Shown: one piece after another, positions 44,696-53,814 of the stretch | How the letters are laid out: the number at the start of each line of letters is the position of its first letter | How positions within the stretch are numbered: the first letter of the stretch is position 1 | NCBI GenBank assembly: GCA_947567595.1 | Contig: CANOMQ010000013.1 | Span: 37,103-101,102, forward strand | DNA length: 64,000 bases | Direction: 5' to 3' | DNA from: an uncultured Lachnospiraceae bacterium | GTDB taxonomy: Bacteria > Bacillota > Clostridia > Lachnospirales > Lachnospiraceae | Translations under genes and position numbers: made by a program | Notes under the pieces: model-generated | The model's input: only the letters and a program-made list of their open reading frames with translations | Databases searched by the model: none | What the model was told of the DNA's origin: nothing

Positions 44696-46195
44696 ATGGC
44701 AAAGAAAAAGAACCAAAAAAAGAATAAGCCCCAGCAAACGACAACGACAAATGAAGTAAAAAAACAGAATGATGCAGAAGTAAAAAGTGCGGAAGCTGTT
44801 GAAGATATAAAAAATGCGGACACCGGTACAACGGTTGCAAAGACCGTACAGAAGGAAGAAACGGTGCCTGACGCGCAGGCTGTTGAACTTAAGAAAAAGA
44901 AGGCACAGAAGGAAGCGGAGGAAAAGGAAGCTGCCAAAAAGGAGTCTTTCAAGAAGGCGGCAAGAAAACCACAGACAGTAAATACGGTTCTGAAGGGGAA
45001 AGAAATTGCCCCGGTATCATCGGAGCAGGTGAAATTAATCGCAATCAGTGCACTAAAGGTTCTGCTTCCCGTAGCGGCGTGTGCAATCGTGATTGCTTTT
45101 ATTATCTCAATTGTCAGCGCAAACAGCTCTGATGATGCGGACAGCGCGGCAAACCTCGATCAGGACATTGAGGCAGCCCAGTACACGGACGAGCCTTTGC
45201 AGGAAAATGCATACGCAGATGTCAATGCGCTGATGGATCGCTTTTTTAAGGCGCTTGCCGACGGCGATATGGACACAATCGTTGCATTGCGGGACTACAA
45301 CGATGACACGTCGCTGATTACATATGAAAAGCGCAGCGAGTATATTGAGGAGTACACGAATGTCACGTGCTACACAAAGCCGGGGCTTGAGGAAAACTCC
45401 TATTTTGTCTATGTTTCCTATGATGTAAAAATCAAGGGAATTGATACGATGGCACCCGGACTGAATGCGTTTTACGTTTACACCGCGCAGGACGGCAGCC
45501 TGAAAATCGATGGCGACATGGAGAGCAATGTGGACGCCGCGTTTAAGCTTGTGACCAATCAGGACGACGTAGTGGATTTGTATAATCGGATTGATGTGGA
45601 TTATAACGCGGCGGTTGCGTCGGACGAGGCATTAAACACGTTTATGGAGGAGCTGCCGGGCAAGGTAACGACGTCTGTCGGGGAAGCGCTTGCGCAGCTT
45701 GAGGAACAAAATAATGAAACAGATGCCGCGCAGGAGAGTGAGACCAGCGAGGCAGAAACGACGCAGCAGCAGGCATCAGAAGAACAGCCGCAAAATCAGG
45801 CAGTCAACCAGCTTGTGCGGGCGACTGACACAGTCAATGTCCGCAAGTCCGACAGTGAGGAAGCCGACCGTATCGGAAAGGTATCGCCGGGAACGGAGCT
45901 GACGCGCGTTGAGGAACGGATAAACGGCTGGAGCAAGGTCATCTACGAGGGTAGCGAGGCGTACATAAAGAGCGATTACCTTGAAGTCATCTCCACGGAG
46001 GAGGCAGGCGAAGTAATCGGCTCGGTGAAGGCAATGACGAATGTCAATGTCAGAAGCGCGGCGAGTCAGGATTCGGAAAAGCTTGGCGTGGCACAGGCGG
46101 ACACCTCCTATGAGCTTTTGCAGGATTTGGGCGAATGGTACAGAATCAAATATAATGGGATAACAGGTTATGTAAAGGCAGAATTTTTTGAGTAG
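44696..46195 (+). CDS. Membrane protein with two extracytoplasmic SH3 domains
   Basis: The ATG has GAAGGAGG 5 bases upstream; a longer reading would overlap tRNA-Arg. The 499-residue product has a Lys/Gln/Glu-rich cytoplasmic part (1-105), one membrane segment (KVLLPVAACAIVIAFIISIVSA), a folded outside domain (about 150-300, NTF2-like impression), a Gln/Glu-rich linker and two SH3b repeats (ATDTVNVRKSDSEEADRIGKV; AMTNVNVRSAASQDSEKLGVA). It probably monitors or binds the wall. It is a larger relative in style of the protein at 7740. Confidence 0.85.
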   Translation: MAKKKNQKKNKPQQTTTTNEVKKQNDAEVKSAEAVEDIKNADTGTTVAKTVQKEETVPDAQAVELKKKKAQKEAEEKEAAKKESFKKAARKPQTVNTVLKGKEIAPVSSEQVKLIAISALKVLLPVAACAIVIAFIISIVSANSSDDADSAANLDQDIEAAQYTDEPLQENAYADVNALMDRFFKALADGDMDTIVALRDYNDDTSLITYEKRSEYIEEYTNVTCYTKPGLEENSYFVYVSYDVKIKGIDTMAPGLNAFYVYTAQDGSLKIDGDMESNVDAAFKLVTNQDDVVDLYNRIDVDYNAAVASDEALNTFMEELPGKVTTSVGEALAQLEEQNNETDAAQESETSEAETTQQQASEEQPQNQAVNQLVRATDTVNVRKSDSEEADRIGKVSPGTELTRVEERINGWSKVIYEGSEAYIKSDYLEVISTEEAGEVIGSVKAMTNVNVRSAASQDSEKLGVAQADTSYELLQDLGEWYRIKYNGITGYVKAEFFE

Positions 46196-46210
46196 TGTCT
46201 TGTTAGAGAA

Positions 46211-46243
46211 AACCCATGCGGTCAAAATGGCTGCATGGGCTTT
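46211..46243 (+). terminator. Weak terminator
   Basis: CCCATGC pairs with GCATGGG but only CTTTG follows, so termination is uncertain. Confidence 0.45.
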
Positions 46244-46344
46244 GTATATCCCTTTCCAAAGCTGGAAATAATAGAGAACATGGAACGAAAGTACAGGCTT
46301 GTGTGACCACAGGCTTGCAGATTGAGGTTGCATGGAGGTTATGA

Positions 46345-46776
46345 ATGAACAGTGATGACAGGGAAATCTTAAAGGCAGTGCAGAAAAATGCAGACATGGC
46401 AATCAAGACCATTGACGTTGTGGCACAAAAAGCGCACAGCACCGCGCTTTCGCGTGAGCTTGCCAAGGATAAGCTGATGTATTCGGTGATACAGAACAAG
46501 GCAACTGACCGTCTCAATAACGAGCAGGCGGACAGTTATCAGCCCAGTGCGGCTGCGGACATGCTGCTTGCCGGAGGGCTTCATATGAACACGCTTGCGG
46601 ATTGCAGTACGGGAAAGCTTGCGGAGTTAGTCATACAAAACAGCAGCCGCGGGCTTACGGGAATGTGGAAATCCATCAACCGTCATCAGAATTACTGCAA
46701 TACATCAATGGAGGTTGCAAAGGAGTTCATGACCTTTGAGGAAAAGACAATCGCGCGGCTGAAAAAATTTTTATGA
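46345..46776 (+). CDS. Soluble helical protein of unknown function (143 residues)
   Basis: GGAGG is 6 bases before the ATG. The product is all-helical: REILKAVQKNADMAIKTIDVVAQKAHS, then SRELAKDKLMYSVIQNKATDRL, and a C-terminal SMEVAKEFMTFEEKTIARLKKFL. It has no signal or metal motif. I cannot name the family with confidence. Confidence 0.7.
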   Translation: MNSDDREILKAVQKNADMAIKTIDVVAQKAHSTALSRELAKDKLMYSVIQNKATDRLNNEQADSYQPSAAADMLLAGGLHMNTLADCSTGKLAELVIQNSSRGLTGMWKSINRHQNYCNTSMEVAKEFMTFEEKTIARLKKFL

Positions 46777-46812
46777 TTTTATTGACTTTTTATTATAAAA
46801 GGAATGCTTAAG

Positions 46813-47568
46813 ATGAGACTGAATAAGTATATTGCGGCGTGCGGTGTCTGCTCCCGCAGGGAGGCGGATAAGCTGATTGCGGGCGGCAGGGTGCGTGTGA
46901 ACGGGCAGACTGGCATAAGTGGAATGCAGGTGTCGGAGGAAGATTTTGTGGAAGTGGACAAAAAAGCCATAAGACCTGCGTTATCAAAAACCGTGTTGGC
47001 GTATCATAAGCCAGTAGGCGTGACCTGCACCGAAAAGGATAAACACGCCGAAAAAACGATTGTCGAGGCGCTTGATTACCCTGTGCGGCTGACCTATGCC
47101 GGGCGGCTTGACAAAGAGTCGGAGGGGCTCATAATCATGACAAATGACGGGGAGCTCATTCAGGCTATGATGAAAGCGGCGAACCATCATGAAAAGGAAT
47201 ATATCGTAACGGTTGACAGGGAGATTACGGACAGCTTTTTGGAGGGTATGGCAAAGGGCGTGTATTTGGAGGAACTGGACGAGACGACAAGACCGTGCAG
47301 TCTTGAAAAAATGGGGAAAGATACCTTTAAAATCATACTTACCCAAGGGCTGAACAGGCAGATTCGAAGGATGTGCGCGCAGCTTGGGTATGGTGTCAGA
47401 CGTCTTGTCCGCGTTCGGATTATGAATATCGGACTTGGGGCGTTGCAGGCGGGAGAATACAGGGAAATCAAGGGCGAGGAGCTTTTTTGCCTGTACAGGC
47501 TTTGCAAGATGGAGCAGGCTGTGGAGGCTGTGAAAGGAGCAGGTTACAAAAATGGCAGTAGGGAATGA
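46813..47568 (+). CDS. Pseudouridine synthase, RsuA/RluB/RluF type
   Basis: The 251-residue enzyme isomerises uridine in rRNA. It opens with an S4 RNA-binding domain (MRLNKYIAACGVCSRREADKLIAGGRVRVNG), followed by the catalytic YAGRLDKESEGLIIMTNDG with the essential Asp, and GLNRQIRRMCAQLGYGVRRLVRVRI. The sequence FxxTQGLNRQIRRM suggests an RluF-like specificity, but this is not certain. The start at 46813 has AAAGGA 9 bases upstream. Its end overlaps ligA by 17 bases. Confidence 0.92.
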   Translation: MRLNKYIAACGVCSRREADKLIAGGRVRVNGQTGISGMQVSEEDFVEVDKKAIRPALSKTVLAYHKPVGVTCTEKDKHAEKTIVEALDYPVRLTYAGRLDKESEGLIIMTNDGELIQAMMKAANHHEKEYIVTVDREITDSFLEGMAKGVYLEELDETTRPCSLEKMGKDTFKIILTQGLNRQIRRMCAQLGYGVRRLVRVRIMNIGLGALQAGEYREIKGEELFCLYRLCKMEQAVEAVKGAGYKNGSRE

Positions 47569-49540
47569 AGCGATACATAGAATGAAGGAGCTTTGCGGGC
47601 GGCTCAATGAGGCGTCAAAGGCATATTATGCGCAGGACCGGGAAATCATGAGTAATCGTGAATACGACGCCCTCTATGATGAGCTTGAGGCGCTAGAGCA
47701 GGAGACGGGCATGGTGCTTGCGGGGAGCCCGACCATGCGCGTGGGCTATGAGGCGGTGGACGAGCTGCCAAAGGAGGCGCACGAGACACCAATGCTTTCG
47801 CTTGGCAAGACGAAGGAGCGGGAGGAGCTTAGAAGCTGGCTTGGCGATAAGGAGGGGCTTTTAAGCTGGAAGCTTGACGGGCTGACGATTGTGCTCACCT
47901 ATCAGAACGGCACGCTTGCAAAAGCGGTCACGCGCGGCAACGGCGAGGTCGGCGAGGTTATCACGAACAATGCGCGTGTGTTCCAGAACATTCCGCTAAA
48001 AATCAAGTATCAGGGCGAGCTTATCCTGCGCGGCGAGGCGGTTATCACGTATGACGATTTTGAGGCGATTAACAGCCGGATTGCCGATGTGGAGGCGAAG
48101 TACAAAAATCCTAGGAATTTGTGTTCAGGCTCGGTGAGACAGTTGAACAATCAGATAACGGCGCAGCGCAATGTGCGTTTTTACGCGTTCTCCCTCGTGC
48201 AGGCGCAGGAGGATAACGTGGCGTATGATTTTGGAAATTCGCGGGAAAAGCAGTTTGCGTTCCTTGCGGAGCAGGGCTTTGATGTGGTGCAGTATACGCG
48301 GGTAAATCAGGATAATATCATAGAAGCAGTGGCGGATTATGAGAAGCGCGTTGAGACCTATGAGGTGCCTTCCGATGGTTTGGTGCTGATTTATGATGAC
48401 ATTGCATACGGGCGCTCGCTTGGGCGCACGGCAAAGTTTCCAAGGGACTCCATTGCGTTCAAATGGGCGGACGAAATCAGGGAGACCGTTTTAAAGGAGA
48501 TTGAGTGGAGCCCGAGCCGCACGGGACTGATTAACCCGATTGCAATTTTTGAGCCGGTGGAGCTGGAGGGGACGACCGTAAGCCGCGCTTCCGTCCACAA
48601 CATCAGCATTTTAAAGGGGCTAAGGCTTGGGATTGGCGACCGGATAACAGTCTATAAGGCAAATATGATTATCCCGCAGATTGCCGAAAATTTAACAAAC
48701 AGTGATTCGATAGAGATACCAAAGCATTGTCCGGTGTGCGGAGGGGATACGCAGCTTCGCGCGGTCGGCGAGGTGCAGTCGCTTTATTGCACCAATCCGG
48801 ATTGTGACGCAAAGAAAATCAAGTCGTTCACCCATTTCGTGGGACGTGATGCCATGAACATTGACGGGCTTTCCGAAGCAACGCTTGAGAAGTTCATTGC
48901 GAAAGGCTTTATCCACCAGTACCGTGATATTTTCCATCTTGAGGAGCATTGTGATGAAATCATTGCGATGGAGGGGTTTGGTGAAAAGTCCTATAACAGG
49001 CTGATTGAGAGCATTGACGCGGCGAGGGAGGTAGAGCTTCCCCGGTTGATTTACAGTCTTGGAATTCCGAATATCGGTCTTGCAAACGCAAAGGTCATTT
49101 GCAGGTTTTATGACTATGATTTGGCTGCCATACGGGGGGCAGGAGCGGAGGCGCTTAGCGCGATTGACGGGATTGGCGAGGTGATTGGGAAGGCGTTTGA
49201 GGATTACTTTTTAGTTGATGAAAATTGTGAACGGTTTGACAATCTTTTAAAGGAGCTTACGATTAAGAAGGAAGAAATGGACACGCAGGGGCAGTCGCTT
49301 GAGGGAAAGACGTTTGTGGTCACGGGCAGCCTTGCGCATTTTGGCAGCCGCAATGAGCTAAAGGATTTGATTGAGAGACGGGGCGGAAAGGTCGCGGGCA
49401 GCGTTTCTGCAAAGACGGTGTGCCTGATTAACAATGACATTGCGTCCTCCTCGTCAAAGAACAAGAAGGCGAAGGAGCTGAACGTGCCGATTGTGACAGA
49501 GGAACAGTTTATGGCGGATTATCTTGATATGCAGCCTTGA
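47552..49540 (+). CDS. ligA: NAD-dependent DNA ligase LigA
   Basis: LigA seals nicks during replication and repair using NAD+. In the 662 residues are the adenylation motif SWKLDGLTI near residue 108, a four-cysteine zinc finger (CPVCGGDTQ, then YCTNPDC), helix-hairpin-helix repeats and a C-terminal BRCT domain (EGKTFVVTGSLAHFGSRNELKDLIERRGGKVAGSVSAKT). AAGGAG is 12 bases from this start; an ATG ten codons in is an alternative. It is coupled to the pseudouridine synthase upstream. Confidence 0.97.
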   Translation: MAVGNEAIHRMKELCGRLNEASKAYYAQDREIMSNREYDALYDELEALEQETGMVLAGSPTMRVGYEAVDELPKEAHETPMLSLGKTKEREELRSWLGDKEGLLSWKLDGLTIVLTYQNGTLAKAVTRGNGEVGEVITNNARVFQNIPLKIKYQGELILRGEAVITYDDFEAINSRIADVEAKYKNPRNLCSGSVRQLNNQITAQRNVRFYAFSLVQAQEDNVAYDFGNSREKQFAFLAEQGFDVVQYTRVNQDNIIEAVADYEKRVETYEVPSDGLVLIYDDIAYGRSLGRTAKFPRDSIAFKWADEIRETVLKEIEWSPSRTGLINPIAIFEPVELEGTTVSRASVHNISILKGLRLGIGDRITVYKANMIIPQIAENLTNSDSIEIPKHCPVCGGDTQLRAVGEVQSLYCTNPDCDAKKIKSFTHFVGRDAMNIDGLSEATLEKFIAKGFIHQYRDIFHLEEHCDEIIAMEGFGEKSYNRLIESIDAAREVELPRLIYSLGIPNIGLANAKVICRFYDYDLAAIRGAGAEALSAIDGIGEVIGKAFEDYFLVDENCERFDNLLKELTIKKEEMDTQGQSLEGKTFVVTGSLAHFGSRNELKDLIERRGGKVAGSVSAKTVCLINNDIASSSSKNKKAKELNVPIVTEEQFMADYLDMQP

Positions 49541-49576
49541 GCATTTTGGAATTAGAGAGATACGGAGGAAAGAAAA

Positions 49577-50482
49577 ATGCCGATTAAAGTGCAGAGTGCG
49601 TTACCTGCGAAGGAAATTTTGGAGAACGAAAACATATTTGTCATGGATGAAAACCGTGCAATGCATCAGGACATCAGACCATTGCAGGTATGCATTTTGA
49701 ATTTGATGCCGATTAAGCAGGACACGGAGCTTCAGCTTCTGCGCGCGCTTTCCAACACGCCGCTTCAGGTAGACGTGACGTTTCTGATGGTGAAAAGCCA
49801 TGTGTCGCTGAACACGTCCGCGAACCATTTAAACCGTTTTTATACGACGTTTGAGGACATTAAGGAAAAACGGTTTGACGGAATGATTATTACCGGTGCA
49901 CCAGTGGAGGATATGGAGTTTGAGGAAGTTGATTATTGGGATGAGATTTGCACGATTATGGACTGGGCGGAGTTTCATGTGACTTCGACGCTTCATATTT
50001 GCTGGGGTGCGCAGGCGGGATTTTATCATTATTACGGGATTCAAAAGCGAATGCTTTCGGAGAAGCTGTTTGGTATTTATTCCCATAGGGTACAGAACCG
50101 CAAGGTGCCGCTTGTCCGCGGATTTGATGATTTTTTCCTTGCACCGCACAGCCGCCATACGGAAACACCGGCAAGTGAAATTCATAAATGCAGTGCGATT
50201 ACGGTGCTTGCGGAGTCCGATGAGGCGGGCGTGTTTTTGGCGTACGCGGAATATGGGAAAAAGATTTTTGTGAACGGGCATCCCGAGTATGACCGGTATA
50301 CGCTGGATGCGGAGTATAAGCGGGATTTGGGAAAGGGGCTTTCGATACATATTCCGAGGAATTATTATCCGAAGGATAATCCGGGGAACAGACCGAGGCT
50401 GCAGTGGCGCTCGCATAGTAATAATCTTTATACGAATTGGCTGAATTACTACGTATATCAGGTGACACCGTATGATTTGTAG
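49577..50482 (+). CDS. metA: Homoserine O-acetyl/succinyltransferase
   Basis: MetA acylates homoserine, the first step to methionine. The 301 residues show HQDIRPLQVCILNLMPIKQDTE, the catalytic cysteine in LHICWGAQAGFYHYYGI near 142, and FVNGHPEYDRYTL with catalytic His and Glu. Firmicute MetA proteins generally use acetyl-CoA, decided by one residue near the active site that I do not try to assign here. GGAGG precedes the ATG. Confidence 0.96.
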   Translation: MPIKVQSALPAKEILENENIFVMDENRAMHQDIRPLQVCILNLMPIKQDTELQLLRALSNTPLQVDVTFLMVKSHVSLNTSANHLNRFYTTFEDIKEKRFDGMIITGAPVEDMEFEEVDYWDEICTIMDWAEFHVTSTLHICWGAQAGFYHYYGIQKRMLSEKLFGIYSHRVQNRKVPLVRGFDDFFLAPHSRHTETPASEIHKCSAITVLAESDEAGVFLAYAEYGKKIFVNGHPEYDRYTLDAEYKRDLGKGLSIHIPRNYYPKDNPGNRPRLQWRSHSNNLYTNWLNYYVYQVTPYDL

Positions 50483-50815
50483 GAAAGTGCCTGAAAATGC
50501 TGTATTTATCAGGGTTTGCGTTATGTTTGGTATTTTGTGAAACTATCGTAAATTATCGCAGATTTACGTCATTTATTGCAAAAATAGGGTACAGATCTAC
50601 AGGGATTGATAAAATCCTTAGTGGTATAAGTCTTGTATGTCATATTTTTGGTAAGGCACACCAATATTAGTCGTTCAGGCTTGCGCAAGAGACGAAGAAG
50701 ATATTATTGTAAAAAATATTGTACAATATACGAAGTATTATAAAATCCAATTTCCAAATGTATCACGCAAGGCACTGAATATGGTTTTGAAAGTCAGAGT
50801 AAAAAGGACAGCTTA
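50483..50815. other. 333-base gap without a recognisable gene
   Basis: The gap between metA and the broken DUF523 gene is AT-rich. Short open stretches exist, but none has a start, a ribosome-binding site or a motif I know. It may hold decayed sequence. Confidence 0.5.
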
Positions 50816-51232
50816 CTACTTCCGCCCATCTGCAATCAGCTTAATCCCTGCGTCACGAAGCAGCTTGGCAAAGACCCCCTGTCCCTGTATCAGCTTGTTG
50901 CCAAAACTTCCGTCATATACCTGATGAACGCCGCAGCTAAGGCTTCTTGACTGTAAAATAGCAGCGTCTACCCGTGCGTCTAACGCCTACTTTAACGCGA
51001 GGGCAGCACCTTTTCGAAATTCTGCGTCAACGCTCACATGCTCCGCCGTCATGACCGTTCCGTCCACAAGCTCCGCCGACGTTCGCGGTACGCTCAGACC
51101 GCCGAGCACCTCAGGACAGACGGCTATGACCTCATGTCCTCTGATAAAACCGACAACGGCTTGATTGTAATTGTTGCCACCGTTATATTTGCAATTTTCG
51201 CCTAGAAGACAGGCGCTTACCAGTAGCTTCAT
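50816..51232 (-). pseudogene. DUF523 protein gene with an in-frame stop
   Basis: The first 81 codons give a typical DUF523 start (MKLLVSACLLGENCKYNGGN, CPEVLGGLSVPR). A TAG at 50987-50989 interrupts the frame, after which the family continues in the same frame (AAILQSRSLSCGVHQVYDG, GQGVFAKLLRDAGIKLI) to a normal stop. The normal SRSPSCG motif reads SRSLSCG, a further sign of decay. GAAGGGAAGG precedes the ATG, so the first half may still be translated. Confidence 0.88.
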
Positions 51233-51278
51233 CTGCTATCCTTCCCTTCTCAATAAATCCCTTTGAGCGTATATTCAG

Positions 51279-51359
51279 TTAAAATATGCCCTTCCATTTC
51301 CCCCTAATCATGTCATGCACAAGCTCCAGCGGGCAGGTGTATTCGGTACGGATTTTCAT
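51279..51359 (-). pseudogene. HxlR-type regulator N-terminal remnant
   Basis: A 26-codon frame reads MKIRTEYTCPLELVHDMIRGKWKG and ends. This is the conserved beginning of HxlR winged-helix regulators (CPLE-x-IGGKWK pattern). AAGGAGGGG precedes the ATG. The frame after the stop gives a short GFIEKG-like piece, suggesting an internal deletion. It lies just upstream of the DUF523 remnant on the same strand. Confidence 0.72.
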
Positions 51360-51516
51360 AAGCAGCCCCTCCTTGCCTTGCTATTATACGCAATATTTTG
51401 GCGTTCAGCAATAAAAAAATGGAATGGCATAAGCAAAATAAAATAGATTCGTATCCATATTTGTGCTAAAATAAGGATACAGAACAATAAATAAAAAATC
51501 AGGCATTGGTTGAACT

Positions 51517-52125
51517 ATGAACGAATTACAACAGGAAATAAAGCACTTTCATGAAAAACTGACACCAATACTTGAAAAAGTTTTGGAGCAGTATCAGAAG
51601 AAACATACATCAAAAACCTATCAGACAATTATAAAGCCCTGCAAAAGACTTATTCAAAAATGCTCCTACAAAAGCAATTCAGATACAAGCTGCCTTTGCA
51701 CGTTAGCATACTGGCTTTATATTTATGGAGATAAGGAGCTTGCGCTGGAGATTTGCGAGCTTGCGCATGAAGTATCGTTTTCATTTGAATTTGCCTGTTG
51801 GAATGATGGCATTCAAAATATTTATGGACTTGAAATCCGCATAGCAAGGGAATTGCTTGGTGAAAACCGAAAAAATAAACTCCCGCCCGATTTATTAGCA
51901 TACTGCTTTTCCAAAAAAGTAAAAAAAGAACTCACCTACCCGAAGATTTTAAGGGAAGATAAGATTGCAGATTGCAACAGCAACTTCCTGACTACGGAAT
52001 TGCTTTTGGCACTTTACAATATGATTGGACTTGGAGAAACAGGACTATATGCGCAGCTGAATGAAAATTGGGAAGCAATCGAAGAAACCATAAACTGTTA
52101 TATGGATTGTCTGAAAGAGGAATAA
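51517..52125 (+). CDS. Uncharacterised helical protein, AT-rich accessory gene
   Basis: The 202-residue product is helical (KLTPILEKVLEQYQKKHTSKTYQTIIKPCKRLIQKCSY; LYIYGDKELALEICELAHEVSF), resembling tetratricopeptide-like helix pairs in its middle. It contains several cysteines. There is no signal or membrane segment, and no good ribosome-binding site before the ATG. Base composition is more AT-rich than neighbouring core genes, suggesting acquisition. I do not recognise the family. Confidence 0.6.
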   Translation: MNELQQEIKHFHEKLTPILEKVLEQYQKKHTSKTYQTIIKPCKRLIQKCSYKSNSDTSCLCTLAYWLYIYGDKELALEICELAHEVSFSFEFACWNDGIQNIYGLEIRIARELLGENRKNKLPPDLLAYCFSKKVKKELTYPKILREDKIADCNSNFLTTELLLALYNMIGLGETGLYAQLNENWEAIEETINCYMDCLKEE

Positions 52126-52207
52126 ATGCAATAACACCAATTGAAAAGTTTATGGAATTACCGCCACCCCGCAACCACCAGTTGCCAAATACGAACCCAC
52201 CAGTAAT

Positions 52208-52237
52208 TTGTCTGCCATAGGACAGTTGGTGTATAAT
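52208..52237 (+). promoter_or_regulatory. Promoter for the XRE-DUF5680 / radical SAM pair
   Basis: TTGTCT and a perfect TATAAT are 18 bases apart, 19 bases before the start codon. Confidence 0.65.
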
Positions 52238-52256
52238 GGCAGCAGGAGGCGGTAAA

Positions 52257-52931
52257 ATGGAATTGAAAGAAAAGCTACAACTACTAAGAACACAAATGCG
52301 AATATCCCAAGAGGAACTGGCGGAAAGCTTAAATATTTCGCGCCAATCCGTTACCAAATGGGAAAACGGACAGTCCTTTCCCGACATTGGAAACCTAATC
52401 CGGTTAAGCGATTTATTCAAGGTTTCCATCGACCAGCTTGTAAAAGAAAACGACACCTGCAACCTCAATCTTATTCCCAAACAGCCACTAGAACATCAAG
52501 AACTCCAAATGTTTTTGGTAAGAGCCAAAAAAAGCACCTATGCCACAAATGCAAACATATGTTTAAATACAAAACCAAACACAACAGCATACCGCTACTG
52601 CGAGGGTGAATACACCTACACGGACACTTACATGGGCAGCGCGCGTTTTGCAGGAGAAGAGGCTGTTTTCTGCAAGGAGCTTCCGGTCTATGCCATGAAT
52701 TATTACGGGCAGATTTTAAGCGGACAGTTCAGTATTGATTTTTTAAAAGAAATGCTCTCCCTCGTTTCCTGCGAACGGCCATTCCGGGGACCGGAATTTT
52801 ACCAAAAAGGAGATTATGCATACCACTGTCAGGTGCACGGGGATTTCCATTGCTTTCACGGAAAAGAGCTTATTTACTGCAAGCATGAAAAGGTCTACTT
52901 CTGCCGGTTTCATGGAGGTGATTTGTCTTGA
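52257..52931 (+). CDS. XRE regulator with DUF5680 domain
   Basis: The start has AGGAGG 7 bases upstream. Residues 1-65 are an XRE helix-turn-helix (LKEKLQLLRTQMRISQEELAESLNISRQSVTKWENGQSFPD). The rest of the 224 residues is a DUF5680 domain (FLVRAKKSTYATNA, YTYTDTYMGSARFAGEEAVF, MNYYGQ, ending YFCRFHGGDLS). The pairing suggests DNA-binding controlled by a sensed ligand, which is not known. Its stop overlaps the next start in TTGA. Confidence 0.85.
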   Translation: MELKEKLQLLRTQMRISQEELAESLNISRQSVTKWENGQSFPDIGNLIRLSDLFKVSIDQLVKENDTCNLNLIPKQPLEHQELQMFLVRAKKSTYATNANICLNTKPNTTAYRYCEGEYTYTDTYMGSARFAGEEAVFCKELPVYAMNYYGQILSGQFSIDFLKEMLSLVSCERPFRGPEFYQKGDYAYHCQVHGDFHCFHGKELIYCKHEKVYFCRFHGGDLS

Positions 52932-53767
52932 ACATAATAGAACAGGAAATCGTGGCAAAGGACTTGGTTACAAAATCCAACCTTCCTGCCAGCGATTATG
53001 TCATCAACCCGTATGTCGGCTGTCCTCATGCCTGCAAATACTGCTATGCCCGTTTTATGAAACGGTTTACAAAGCATACGCAGGAGTGGGGGCGTTTCAT
53101 TGACATAAAGCGTTGTGGGAAGCCGATTAATATCAAAAAGCTCCATCATAAATCCGTATTTATCGCGTCTGTCACGGACTGCTATAATCCGTTTGAGGCG
53201 AAATATCAGTGCACAAGAAGCATTTTGGAGCAGCTAAAGCAAGCCGACTGTCAGATTACGATTTCCACAAAATCAGACCTGATTGTAAGGGATATTGATT
53301 TGTTGAAAAAGCTGAAGCACTTAACGGTAGCCATTTCCATGAATACCTTGGATGACGGGGTTCAAAAGGACATGGACAATGCCAGCAGCATTCCACAGCG
53401 GATGGAAGCTTTAAGAGCATTGCGAAAAGAAGGGATTTACACCGTTTTATTCCTGTCCCCGATTTTCCCCTACCTTACGGATTTTCAGGAAATCGTTGCG
53501 GCGACAAAGGATTTTGTGTGTGAATACTGGTTTGAAAATCTGAACCTGCGCGGGGAATACAAGCAGGAAATTCTGACGTACATATCCCGAAAATATCCGC
53601 AGTATTTGGCGGAATATAAAGAGATTTATGAAAAGAAAAGGATGGATTACTGGGAACGGCTATCCGCCAAGATTGAGCACTATTGTTCATCAGAAAATAT
53701 TTCCTATAAAAATTATTTTTACCACAGCCTGCTTGTTGCCAAGAAAAAGCAGGCAGAAGCGGACTAA
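52928..53767 (+). CDS. Radical SAM protein, SplB/Rv2578c-like
   Basis: The TTG start has GGAGGTGA upstream and overlaps the regulator's stop. The 279-residue protein has the cluster motif CPHACKYCYA near residues 32-41, then FIASVTDCYNPFEAKYQCTRSIL and TISTKSDLIVRDIDLL typical of SplB-like radical SAM proteins. It uses S-adenosylmethionine and a [4Fe-4S] cluster. The substrate is unknown; spore photoproduct lyase itself is usually longer, so I do not call that activity. Confidence 0.87.
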   Translation: MNIIEQEIVAKDLVTKSNLPASDYVINPYVGCPHACKYCYARFMKRFTKHTQEWGRFIDIKRCGKPINIKKLHHKSVFIASVTDCYNPFEAKYQCTRSILEQLKQADCQITISTKSDLIVRDIDLLKKLKHLTVAISMNTLDDGVQKDMDNASSIPQRMEALRALRKEGIYTVLFLSPIFPYLTDFQEIVAATKDFVCEYWFENLNLRGEYKQEILTYISRKYPQYLAEYKEIYEKKRMDYWERLSAKIEHYCSSENISYKNYFYHSLLVAKKKQAEAD

Positions 53768-53814
53768 ACTTATGTTTAACCATTATCATTTCAATCAAAC
53801 AGGAGGCGAAAATT

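Noticed and set aside
44518-44727. An open frame running through tRNA-Arg
   Set aside because: The region folds as a complete tRNA; the frame is chance readthrough.
50483-50815. Possible recombinase or integrase remnant
   Set aside because: Short frames such as one reading GYRSTGIDKILSG were examined but show no catalytic tyrosine pattern or start signal.
50987-50989. TAG in DUF523 as a read-through or pyrrolysine codon
   Set aside because: No PylT/PylS or suppressor is visible, the family has no such residue, and a neighbouring gene is also decayed, so a nonsense mutation is simpler.
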